From Thermoplasmata archaeon (GTDB lineage: Archaea > Thermoplasmatota > Thermoplasmata > Thermoplasmatales > Thermoplasmataceae): DNA of 36,916 bases. Numbering within the stretch: position 1 is the first letter of the stretch; each line of letters begins with the position of its first letter. The notes under the pieces were generated by a model. It was not told the origin of the DNA. It ran no database searches and saw only the letters and a program-made list of their open reading frames with translations. This document shows, piece after piece, positions 29,998 to 36,346 of the stretch. The position numbers were made by a program, and so were the translations under genes. The DNA lies in the NCBI GenBank assembly GCA_021850505.1, contig JAJZLW010000005.1, positions 1 to 36,916 of the forward strand, in the 5' to 3' direction.

Positions 29998-30963
29998 ATG
30001 GAAATTGTTGTTATGGGCTGCCGTGGATTCGGGAAGGTCCATCTCAGATCCATTGAAGGCGTCGATCTGAGCATAATGGAACGGGATCCGTCTGTGGCTA
30101 AGGAATGCCGCGATAAATTCAACATACATAGAACATTCACAAGTATAGAGGATGCACTGGGATCAGATGCTGACGTGATCGACATTGTGCTACCGCACAA
30201 TATGCACATGGAAGTCGCAATTAAGGCAATGGAAAGAGGAAAGGATGTAATCATTGAGAAACCAATAGCCAGGACACCTGATGAAGCCCGCAGGATGATA
30301 TCAACCGCAAAGAAAACAGGCAGGAAACTCATGGTGGCAGAGCAGTATCATTTTGATCCTGTAATATTGAAGATCAATGAGATGATAAAAGAAGGCAGGA
30401 TAGGGGATCTGCTTGCAATTTTAATCCGGGACCAGACTATGCATCTGAACATGGCATGGAGGTCTGATGAAAAAGCAATGGGCGGAGGCGCCCTGATTGA
30501 TGGCGGAATCCATTTTGTTGACGCTCTGTTAAGCATAGGGGGTGAATACGGCAGGATAAGTTCTAAAGTAATGAAGGGTGGTTCATCCCTGCAGGGAGAG
30601 GATACCTCGCTTTCCCTTTTTGAATTCAAATCAGGGGCTGCTGGTTTTCTTTTCTATTCATGGTCATATGCATTTCCTCCTAGGGTACCTGCAATCGAAG
30701 TCGTGGGTACTTCAGGAAATATATACGATGACATCGACACGAGGAGATCTTCATCACAGGATGATCCTTATGGAACATCATCCTTCGGTAATCCGATCCT
30801 TAACGGGAAGAAAGTTGAATTGAAGAGATATGATATTTTCAAAAAGATGTTCTCCTCCTATATTCAATATGTTGATGGAAAAATAGATGACCCATTCAGC
30901 CCGGAGGATGCCCTGAGGGATCTAAAAGCAGTCACTCAAATTTACAGATCTTACGGACACTGA
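29998..30963 (+). CDS. Gfo/Idh/MocA-family NAD(P)-dependent oxidoreductase
   Basis: A 321-residue two-domain dehydrogenase. The N-terminal Rossmann domain begins MEIVVMGCRGFGKVHL (G-x-R-G-x-G-x-x-H), with IDIVLPHNMHMEVAIKAMERG and the family hallmark DVIIEKPIA (EKP at 87-89), whose Lys is catalytic. The C-terminal alpha/beta domain has GGGALIDGGIHFVDALL, whose Asp and His are the usual sugar-site residues. The family oxidises sugars, inositols or related compounds; the substrate here is unknown. Its own promoter lies upstream and the methyltransferase gene starts eight bases after its stop. Confidence 0.87.
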   Translation: MEIVVMGCRGFGKVHLRSIEGVDLSIMERDPSVAKECRDKFNIHRTFTSIEDALGSDADVIDIVLPHNMHMEVAIKAMERGKDVIIEKPIARTPDEARRMISTAKKTGRKLMVAEQYHFDPVILKINEMIKEGRIGDLLAILIRDQTMHLNMAWRSDEKAMGGGALIDGGIHFVDALLSIGGEYGRISSKVMKGGSSLQGEDTSLSLFEFKSGAAGFLFYSWSYAFPPRVPAIEVVGTSGNIYDDIDTRRSSSQDDPYGTSSFGNPILNGKKVELKRYDIFKKMFSSYIQYVDGKIDDPFSPEDALRDLKAVTQIYRSYGH

Positions 30964-30971
30964 ATAATATA

Positions 30972-32207
30972 ATGAAAACTGAAATTCATGAATTTGACAA
31001 TATGATTGACAGAATGATCTCTGGTCTTGAGGACATAACAGCTGAAGGGGTTGAGATCGAAGGAAAATCCATACGATACTATCGTGGGTCCTTCTGGACA
31101 CATAAGCAAAGGCAGGGAAATTCCCTGCATGAAATATCATACAGGGCATGCTTCAAGGCGCAGCTTCCGGACTTTTTCATAAGGAACTTGACGAGTAAAA
31201 ACAGCACGGTATTCGATCCATTCAATGGCCGGGGAACAACTGTCGTGCAGAGTGTCATATTAGGTAGAAAATCGATCGGAATTGATGTTAACCCCATTTC
31301 AGAAGTTTTAACGCATCCGAGAATAGATATACCAAAGATTGACGAAATATACGAAAGACTAGATTCCATAAGTATGGATCATCATGAAGGATCTGATATA
31401 GACCTTGGAATGTTTTTCCATGATGACACGATAAAAGAGATATTAAGCCTGAAAAATTACCTGCAGGAAAGATCTGATTCCGGGAAAGAGGATAACATAG
31501 ACAGGTGGATCAGGATGGTGGCCACGAGCAGGCTGACGGGACATTCAGTTGGCTTTTTTTCCGTATATACGCTACCGCCGAATCAGGCTGCCAGCAAGGA
31601 AGATCAGGTAAGAATCAATGAAAGGCTTAAACAAAGACCTGAGTACAGGGACACAAGGAAGATAATTAAAAGGAAGACGGTTTCACTTCTCAGAGATGTA
31701 AACAAACCGGGAATAAGAGAAAAAATAAATGCAGCAGGCCATCTTTCCAAGGTCGCAACTTTTGATTCCACAAAGGCATCGCACTTAGTTGATCCAGAAA
31801 GCATCGATCTTACAGTTACTTCTCCCCCATTCCTGAATTTGGTGCAATATGCAAAGGATAACTGGTTGCGATGCTGGTTCAATGGTATTGATGCAGACAG
31901 GATTGAAAAAAATATATTTACAACTTCAGACCTGGAATCCTGGCTCAAATTTATTGAGACCGTATTCAAACAGTTATACATAATCACAAAAAAAGGCGGC
32001 TATGTGGCATTTGAGGTTGGAGAAGTCATAAAAGGCATGATTAACCTGGATGAGTATATTCTTAAAAAGGGCTTAATTGCCGGGTTCGAGGTATTATGTG
32101 TTTTCATTAATGACCAGAATTTCACCAAAACTTCCAATATATGGGGGGTCAAGAATGGCAAATTGGGAACTAACTCAAATAGAATTGTTTTGATGAGAAA
32201 GACCTGA
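30972..32207 (+). CDS. Orphan DNA methyltransferase (N4-cytosine/N6-adenine type)
   Basis: A 411-residue amino-methyltransferase. The SAM-binding motif is TVFDPFNGRGTTVVQS (79-94), preceded by YYRGSFWTHKQRQG and LHEISYRACFKAQLP, which look like target-recognition or family-specific elements. The catalytic motif is TSPPFLNL (283-290), the S/T-S-P-P-F/Y type common in N4-cytosine enzymes. Almost 190 residues lie between the two motifs, much more than usual. No restriction endonuclease is next to it, so it may be an orphan enzyme in regulation or anti-restriction, or part of the accessory island. RNA as a substrate cannot be excluded. Confidence 0.75.
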   Translation: MKTEIHEFDNMIDRMISGLEDITAEGVEIEGKSIRYYRGSFWTHKQRQGNSLHEISYRACFKAQLPDFFIRNLTSKNSTVFDPFNGRGTTVVQSVILGRKSIGIDVNPISEVLTHPRIDIPKIDEIYERLDSISMDHHEGSDIDLGMFFHDDTIKEILSLKNYLQERSDSGKEDNIDRWIRMVATSRLTGHSVGFFSVYTLPPNQAASKEDQVRINERLKQRPEYRDTRKIIKRKTVSLLRDVNKPGIREKINAAGHLSKVATFDSTKASHLVDPESIDLTVTSPPFLNLVQYAKDNWLRCWFNGIDADRIEKNIFTTSDLESWLKFIETVFKQLYIITKKGGYVAFEVGEVIKGMINLDEYILKKGLIAGFEVLCVFINDQNFTKTSNIWGVKNGKLGTNSNRIVLMRKT

Positions 32208-32409
32208 CAATTCAAGTGTAGAATTGATCAATAATCCTGTGAAGAAGATAGTTTTCTTGTTACATGTTTTTAGGATCTTTTCTAACTGGAATATTAGTCG
32301 TAAGTAATTTGATTCGAGTAAGCATTAAGATAACCAAGAAAGTCCATACATAAAAGAAATTTTTGGAAAGACTGAATCACCGTTATAGTCCCTTGGATTG
32401 ACTTCAATT
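32208..32409. other. Intergenic region at the edge of the accessory island
   Basis: About 200 bases, AT-rich, between the DNA methyltransferase stop and the remnant methyltransferase. A TTTTT run at 32268-32272 (CATGTTTTTAGG) may terminate plus-strand transcription. I see no gene, RNA or repeat in it. Confidence 0.5.
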
Positions 32410-32845
32410 TTAGCAAATAAAATTAGATCTGGATTTTTCCCAGATAACAAGGTATTCCGTGCTCTTTCTTTTTATCGAAAAATCCTTCATTCCTGATACC
32501 TCTGTTAGAAACTCATTCTCAAGATCTCTTAAGGCTTTGGGAGATAGTGATCTGACTGACCTGACGACCCTTGAAGATGAAAGCATTTTGATAGCTATCT
32601 CATCTCTATTATGCAAAGAGACAAAGGTCCCTATTCAGCATTCTGTCCGGAGGAAATTCTTCGATTATGGAAGATTCGAATCCAATGAGGTTATTGCTTG
32701 ACCTTCTTCTATCCAGGTTGATTCCGTATTTTGCAGAAGTATTCCGTAATATTTGGCCAATTTTCTCTCTGAGGTCTGAGTTATTATCGTGCCGGTTGCC
32801 TATCCTTATCAGGGACATGACTGCTCTCCTTGATACGCGCAAACC
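32410..32845 (-). pseudogene. C-terminal remnant of a SAM methyltransferase cut off by IS607 insertion
   Basis: On the minus strand from 32845 the frame reads GLRVSRRAVMSLIRIGNRHD and continues through EKIGQILRN and IIEEFPPDRML until a TAA at 32609-32611; a second frame then continues as NRDEIAIKMLSSSRVV to KSTEYLVIWEKS and stops at 32410. Together these have the composition and length of the C-terminal half of a class I methyltransferase. A frameshift near 32620-32640 separates them. Joined to the N-terminal part at 34741, the reading becomes V-M-N-E-G-L-R-V, in frame, with a total of about 266 codons. The gene is therefore doubly broken unless the frameshift is a sequencing error. Confidence 0.7.
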
Positions 32846-32960
32846 GTTCTTAAAACATTGTGCATTGTTATGCACCAGTTTCATTCGCAGCGTAGGCAGT
32901 CTCGGTCCTTCCTGCTTCAGGCATGTCAGGTACATGCCTGAGGTACAGGTATTCATTCTT
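32845..32960 (-). ncRNA. Probable omega RNA (TnpB guide RNA scaffold)
   Basis: TnpB proteins use an RNA made from the 3' end of their own gene and the element's right end. Here a ten-base perfect stem (32917-32926 with 32932-32941, five-base loop) lies in the last codons of tnpB, and a six-base stem GTGCAT/ATGCAC (32860-32865 with 32870-32875) spans the tnpB stop, ending about 15 bases from the element end. The guide would be the host sequence starting at 32843 and running downward on the minus strand (TTTGCGCGTATCAAGG...). Boundaries are estimated. Confidence 0.55.
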
Positions 32961-34103
32961 CATGGACTGCCAAGAGGCAAACGCACTCACGGGAAACGGG
33001 TCTCCGCACAGATCGATACCACGCAGTGTTATGGCCAGTGAGGCCAGCCTGTTCCTGTCGTAGTCCCGATCACAGTTGTCGCATCTGGATATCTTCCACG
33101 CAGGGTGCCTTAACTTTTCACCGCAGACAGGACATTCTGAAGAAGTCCCCCGTGGATTCACATATATCGCCTTATTTTTGGATTTATACTCCACCATTTT
33201 CTGGAACATTGAATATGGCCATCTGTTCAAGTGTGTCCTGAATCTCTTTCCCTTATCCTCACCACTCTTCCTTATTCCTGTCAGGTCTTCGAACACGAAC
33301 GAAGCATTGGGATGATCACTCACCATGGTTGTGGACTGTTTGTGAAGTTCGTCTTTTACTCTTCTTCTCTGCCTTCCTCTGGTCTGTTCGAGTTTCCTGT
33401 TTCTCTTCTGATGATTCCTGACATGTTTCTGTATTTCTTTTCTTCTGCGGGAGAAATCATTCTGTATCCTGACAATCCCTCCCATGGAGATGGTCTCCAC
33501 ATGGGCAATTCCTCCACTTCGTGTATCCACCGTTGTTGAATCCGCAGTCTTGAAGTTCAGATCCATGCCCATGATTTCATTGCCGGTATGTTTCTCTCCG
33601 GGAATGGCAAAAGATACGGAAACAATCCGATCAGTTATGAGTACCTCGGATATCTTGTATCCAATATATTCATTCCATCTCTTATTTTTCTTATTCACCG
33701 GTATGATCTCATATTCTCCGGGCCTTATTGTTATCCTTATTGAATTATTGACAATCTTCACCAGTTCTGAATCAAGCCTCATTGCTAACTTCCTGATTTC
33801 GGGGAATGCCTTTTCTCTCCTGTTCTTCCTGAATGAGCGGAGTATTGCAACGGATGATCTGCACACAGGATTTATGTGATGCTTTGCGTAGTCACACCTG
33901 GAATCAAACCATCCCTTTATCTCTTTCCTTAAATCTATCGGAGAGGGAATTCTTCCGGAACTCTTCCAGTGGACGTATGCTTTTGCCGTCCCGAACCTTA
34001 TTGCATCCCTCATGTCATCAAGGTACCGGAGTATGCGGTCAGATGGTTCGTAATTCCACCATATTGTTCTCTTTGAACCGGATGATCTCCAGGGATGCGT
34101 CAT
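32868..34103 (-). CDS. tnpB: TnpB RNA-guided nuclease of IS607
   Basis: A 411-residue TnpB protein, the ancestor-like relative of Cas12. RuvC-I is IMGMDLNFKTADS (D181), RuvC-II is ASFVFEDLTGIR (E272), the zinc ribbon is CPVCGEK...CDNC (C324, C327, C341, C344), and RuvC-III is DRDYDRNRLA (D349). All three catalytic acidic residues and four cysteines are present, so the nuclease looks active. An arginine/lysine-rich helix (around 218-252) precedes RuvC-II. The first 170 residues hold the REC/wedge region. ATG 34103 overlaps the tnpA stop (ATGA). It would cut unoccupied target sites guided by the omega RNA and so favour retention of the element. Confidence 0.92.
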   Translation of the reverse strand: MTHPWRSSGSKRTIWWNYEPSDRILRYLDDMRDAIRFGTAKAYVHWKSSGRIPSPIDLRKEIKGWFDSRCDYAKHHINPVCRSSVAILRSFRKNRREKAFPEIRKLAMRLDSELVKIVNNSIRITIRPGEYEIIPVNKKNKRWNEYIGYKISEVLITDRIVSVSFAIPGEKHTGNEIMGMDLNFKTADSTTVDTRSGGIAHVETISMGGIVRIQNDFSRRRKEIQKHVRNHQKRNRKLEQTRGRQRRRVKDELHKQSTTMVSDHPNASFVFEDLTGIRKSGEDKGKRFRTHLNRWPYSMFQKMVEYKSKNKAIYVNPRGTSSECPVCGEKLRHPAWKISRCDNCDRDYDRNRLASLAITLRGIDLCGDPFPVSAFASWQSMKNEYLYLRHVPDMPEAGRTETAYAANETGA

Positions 34104-34684
34104 GATTTAACAGCACCGAGTATTTCCTTCATCTTATGCGATCTCAATCCGTATAGCCTGGCGGAGAATGATGTGATTATGGATATGAGGTCTTTGGTGA
34201 GTTCCTCATTTGCAGAAGATATCTCCTCTCCATCTACCTCAACTATCTCCGTGCCGTGAATCATGCATATCCTCTCGACCAGATCAAAGTCGAATCTTGC
34301 AAGACGATCCTTGTGTGTTATGTATACCGTGGATACCTTATCCTTCCCTATGAGTTCAAGAAGACCCATGAATCCTTTCCTGTTGAACCTCATGCCACTG
34401 CGTACGTCGGAAAAGACCTCTGACTCCGGAGAAGCGGATTTCAGTTGATTTATCTGCCTCTCAAGGTCCTCCTTCTGCCCGCTTGATGAAACTCTTGCAT
34501 AGATGTATTGAGCCCTTCCGTTCTGTATTCCGAGAATTCTGTTAATCTCACGCTCAGGTACTCTCCTGAAATTGTTCTGCATTCTCACACATTTGATCTT
34601 GCCATCCCTGTCCCACATTCTCAATGTAGTTGGATGAATCTGCAATATCTTGCAGGCATCCCTGATTGTGTAAAGTTTTTCCAT
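34100..34684 (-). CDS. tnpA: IS607-type serine recombinase TnpA
   Basis: A 194-residue transposase with an N-terminal MerR-like helix-turn-helix (KLYTIRDACKILQIHPTTLR then MWDRDGKI, residues 1-45) and a small serine-recombinase catalytic domain: YIYARVSSSGQKEDLERQ with the catalytic serine at about S66, VFSDVRSGMRFNRKGFMGLL, and VYITHKDRLARFDFDLVERI. The HTH comes before the catalytic domain, the reverse of resolvases, which defines the IS607 group. Appears intact, so the element may be mobile. A TATA-like box lies about 30 bases upstream inside the element. Confidence 0.93.
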   Translation of the reverse strand: MEKLYTIRDACKILQIHPTTLRMWDRDGKIKCVRMQNNFRRVPEREINRILGIQNGRAQYIYARVSSSGQKEDLERQINQLKSASPESEVFSDVRSGMRFNRKGFMGLLELIGKDKVSTVYITHKDRLARFDFDLVERICMIHGTEIVEVDGEEISSANEELTKDLISIITSFSARLYGLRSHKMKEILGAVKS

Positions 34685-34706
34685 AACTTATAGCAATACT
34701 TCACAA

Positions 34707-34720
34707 CAATATTTAATATT
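34707..34720 (-). promoter_or_regulatory. TATA-like promoter of tnpA
   Basis: Minus-strand AATATTAAATATTG is centred 30 bases before ATG 34684 and lies within about 35 bases of the element's left end, so the IS carries its own promoter. Confidence 0.5.
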
Positions 34721-34740
34721 TTACTTTAACTGCTAAAGCC

Positions 34741-35106
34741 CTCGTTCATGACAGTTGCTCGCTCCTTCAGAAGATGAAAAACGTGAATTATAAGGGTCAC
34801 ATCAAAACTGTTGTCCTCAAAAGGAAGAGATTCAGCTTTGGCAATCAAGGCCTTTTTGAGTCCCTTCATCCTTGCTTTTTCCAGCATTTTCTCTGAAATG
34901 TCAACTCCAGTTACGTTGAAGCCTAAATCCTGAAGTTGGATTGATACCCTGCCAGTCCCAGTACCGATTTCAAGTATATCCTTTGAGTCGGAAAGATATT
35001 GCACCAGAAAGCTAAGCACCTCTTTTCTGAGCGGTTCTCTAGTCTCATCGTATTGATGCGCTATAAAATCGAATAATGTTTTGTTCTCAGTTGGATCCTT
35101 TTCCAT
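34741..35106 (-). pseudogene. N-terminal part of a class I SAM methyltransferase interrupted by IS607
   Basis: The minus strand from ATG 35106 encodes 122 residues of a Methyltransf_11-type enzyme: FIAHQYDETR, motif I ILEIGTGTGRVSIQL, VTGVDISEKMLEKAR, AKAESLPFEDNSFDVTLII with the post-II D-x-S-F-D, then HLLKERATVMNE. The true gene ends at the IS boundary; four residues (GFSS) and a TAA come from the element itself, giving a 126-residue truncated product. The fold lacks its last strands. A TATA-like ACTATTAAG near 35126-35134 still precedes the gene. Original substrate unknown. Confidence 0.8.
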
Positions 35107-35281
35107 ATAGGAACATTGAAAGTTTACTATTAAGCATTGATTTTCATTTTGGATTTTGATAGAAGCATCATTGAGATACTCTACTTTTATCGGATGATAC
35201 GAAGTTATATTCGAAGCTGGCCAATTATCGTTTTATACGCATAATTCATTTACAGTTTATTGGAAAATAGTCATTCATAAT

Positions 35282-35300
35282 TCTTTACTTAATGTAAAGA
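35282..35300. promoter_or_regulatory. Operator candidate: seven-base perfect inverted repeat before the antitoxin
   Basis: TCTTTAC-TTAAT-GTAAAGA, perfect arms with a five-base spacer, directly abutting the TATA box at 35301-35307. AbrB-type antitoxins typically bind such palindromes to repress their own operon. Confidence 0.6.
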
Positions 35301-35307
35301 TATTATA
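35301..35307 (+). promoter_or_regulatory. TATA box of the antitoxin gene
   Basis: TATTATA is centred 26 bases before ATG 35330, which favours that codon over the upstream ATG at 35315. Confidence 0.55.
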
Positions 35308-35329
35308 GGCACTTATGCTTGCATTTCAT

Positions 35330-35557
35330 ATGATTAAGATGGTAAAGATTAGTTCAAAGGGCCAGATCACACTTCCTAAAGATTTGAGAGATAAATACCA
35401 TCTGAGCTGCGGAGAAAGCGTTATTGTGTCAGACTCTGGGGAAGGCATTATTATCAGACATGGGAATAGGACTTTGAGAGGTATATTGAAAGGCAAGGTA
35501 GATACCGAAGGATTCGAGAAAGACCTCAGAGATTTAAGAAAAGAGTGGAAGTTGTGA
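35330..35557 (+). CDS. AbrB/MazE-type antitoxin (VapB-like)
   Basis: A 75-residue protein with the swapped-hairpin AbrB fold: VKISSKGQITLPKDLRDKYH, then LSCGESVIVSDSGEGIIIRH. The S-K-G-Q-I-T-L-P-K/x-x-x-R sequence is diagnostic. The C-terminal LRGILKGKVDTEGFEKDLRD helix would bind and neutralise a toxin. It starts at ATG 35330, 26 bases behind a TATA box. Its stop overlaps the GTG start of a PIN gene by four bases, the usual VapBC coupling, but that toxin gene is broken. An inverted repeat in the promoter fits autoregulation. Confidence 0.85.
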   Translation: MIKMVKISSKGQITLPKDLRDKYHLSCGESVIVSDSGEGIIIRHGNRTLRGILKGKVDTEGFEKDLRDLRKEWKL

Positions 35558-35968
35558 AAAACTTCATAACAGATGCGTTTAATTGGCAAGATATTTAGAG
35601 GATAATTTGCCATATCCTGCATCTGATGTATTTTCTTTACAGAATTAGGATAGGTTTCAATTCGGGTACCGCAGATTCTAATGGGGGAATTTATTTATGT
35701 AGCAATGAAGGGGAGACTAAGATTGGCCAATCCGAAGAACGCTGTCAAGCAGGTCCCGGATGAACTAAGAGGTGCCTCTTTTATATTCCAATCCAATTTT
35801 CCGGATGAGGTATGGGATGCTTTTCTGTCCCTCCATATTCCAGAACTTCACGACAGGTCAATAGCCGCAGAGTCAATGGCACGAGGTTTATCACTTATTT
35901 CGAACGATCCTGAATTTCGGAAATTACATGGTTTCAAGGTGATTTGGGATTACGATTTAAGCGATTAA
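35554..35968 (+). pseudogene. Decayed PIN-domain toxin (VapC-like)
   Basis: From GTG 35554 the frame reads VKNFITDAFNWQDI and stops at 35596-35598; the neighbouring frame continues as YLEDNLPYPASDVFSLQN before another stop; a third open part (ATG 35681 to 35968, 95 codons) gives EFIYVAMKGRLRLANPKN and later ELHDRSIAAESMARGLSLIS and NDPEF. These are the N-terminal Asp motif, the central Glu motif and the C-terminal D-R-x-x-A and N-D motifs of a PIN ribonuclease, now spread over frames. The 95-codon C-terminal part lacks the first catalytic Asp and should be inactive if made. Confidence 0.65.
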
Positions 35969-35977
35969 ATGTATATA

Positions 35978-36062
35978 TGCGGAGGGCCGGATTCGAACCG
36001 GCGGATCCCTACGGAAACAGATCTTGAGTCTGTCGCCTTTAACCTGGCTCGGCAACCTCCGC
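35978..36062 (-). tRNA. tRNA-Leu (CAA)
   Basis: The minus strand gives an 85-base class II tRNA: acceptor GCGGAGG/CCTCCGC with discriminator A at 35978, anticodon stem ACAGA/TCTGT, loop CTCAAGA with anticodon CAA, a long variable arm and T-arm GCCGGTTCGAATCCGGC. CCA is not encoded and there is no intron. It borders the accessory island. Confidence 0.95.
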
Positions 36063-36079
36063 TCTGATCCGGAATAATG

Positions 36080-36095
36080 CGATATCTATTTTACC
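36080..36095. promoter_or_regulatory. AT-rich promoter region between tRNA-Leu and pcc1
   Basis: CGATATCTATTTTACC lies about 25 bases before the tRNA-Leu 5' end (minus strand) and 21-36 bases before pcc1 ATG 36116 (plus strand), so it could serve both. Confidence 0.4.
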
Positions 36096-36115
36096 TTTTT
36101 AGCTCATGAAGTTTC

Positions 36116-36346
36116 ATGAAGGAATTAACTGAGATTGAGGCTGATCTCATGATATTTATGGAAAAAGAGAAAATGAAAGACTTTCTGGCATCAATAGATC
36201 CAGATAATATGGGGAAGATAAAACCCTCATTTAATAAGGACTCTCTTTGCCTTACAATCACAGATGCTAAAATATCGACTATTACAAATGTTATTGATGA
36301 TGTATTAAGGTGCTACGAGGTTTTTGAAAAATTAATGGAAGAATGA
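36116..36346 (+). CDS. pcc1: KEOPS complex subunit Pcc1
   Basis: Pcc1 is the dimerisation subunit of KEOPS, which makes the universal t6A modification at position 37 of ANN-reading tRNAs together with Kae1, Bud32 and Cgi121. The 76-residue protein has the small alpha/beta form: ADLMIFMEKEKMKDFLASID, then PDNMGKIKP and LCLTITDAKISTITNVIDDV, ending in a helix. The A-S-I-D-P-D-N-M-G motif and T-x-x-x-x-I-D-D are typical. Its stop codon directly abuts the convergent TFB stop. Confidence 0.8.
   Translation: MKELTEIEADLMIFMEKEKMKDFLASIDPDNMGKIKPSFNKDSLCLTITDAKISTITNVIDDVLRCYEVFEKLMEE

Larger units (their letters stand above)
32846..34740 (-). mobile_element. IS607-family insertion sequence (tnpA serine recombinase + tnpB)
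   Basis: About 1,895 bases containing an ATGA-coupled serine recombinase and TnpB gene. No terminal inverted repeats are visible, as expected for IS607. Both ends carry GG (minus strand GAGGG at 34743-34739 and ACGGT at 32847-32843), and removing the stretch 34740 to 32846 restores a continuous methyltransferase reading frame, which sets the ends to within a base or two. Target site before insertion: AACGAGGGTTTGCG. Confidence 0.8.

Noticed and set aside
29925..30332. 135-codon minus-strand frame opposite the oxidoreductase
   Set aside because: Overlaps the Rossmann domain of a clear Gfo/Idh/MocA gene; no support of its own.
32609..32956. 115-codon minus-strand frame overlapping the end of tnpB
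   Set aside because: Its first third is tnpB 3' end and omega RNA read in another frame; only the part below 32845 is meaningful, as the methyltransferase remnant.
32459..33041. Two plus-strand frames opposite the methyltransferase remnant and tnpB end
   Set aside because: They mirror the coding bias of the minus strand and contain no domain pattern.
33484..33879. 131-codon plus-strand frame opposite tnpB
   Set aside because: Shadow of the RuvC-containing minus-strand gene.
35978..36062. tRNA-Leu as an attachment site of an integrated element
   Set aside because: No integrase gene and no second copy of the tRNA 3' end in the window.
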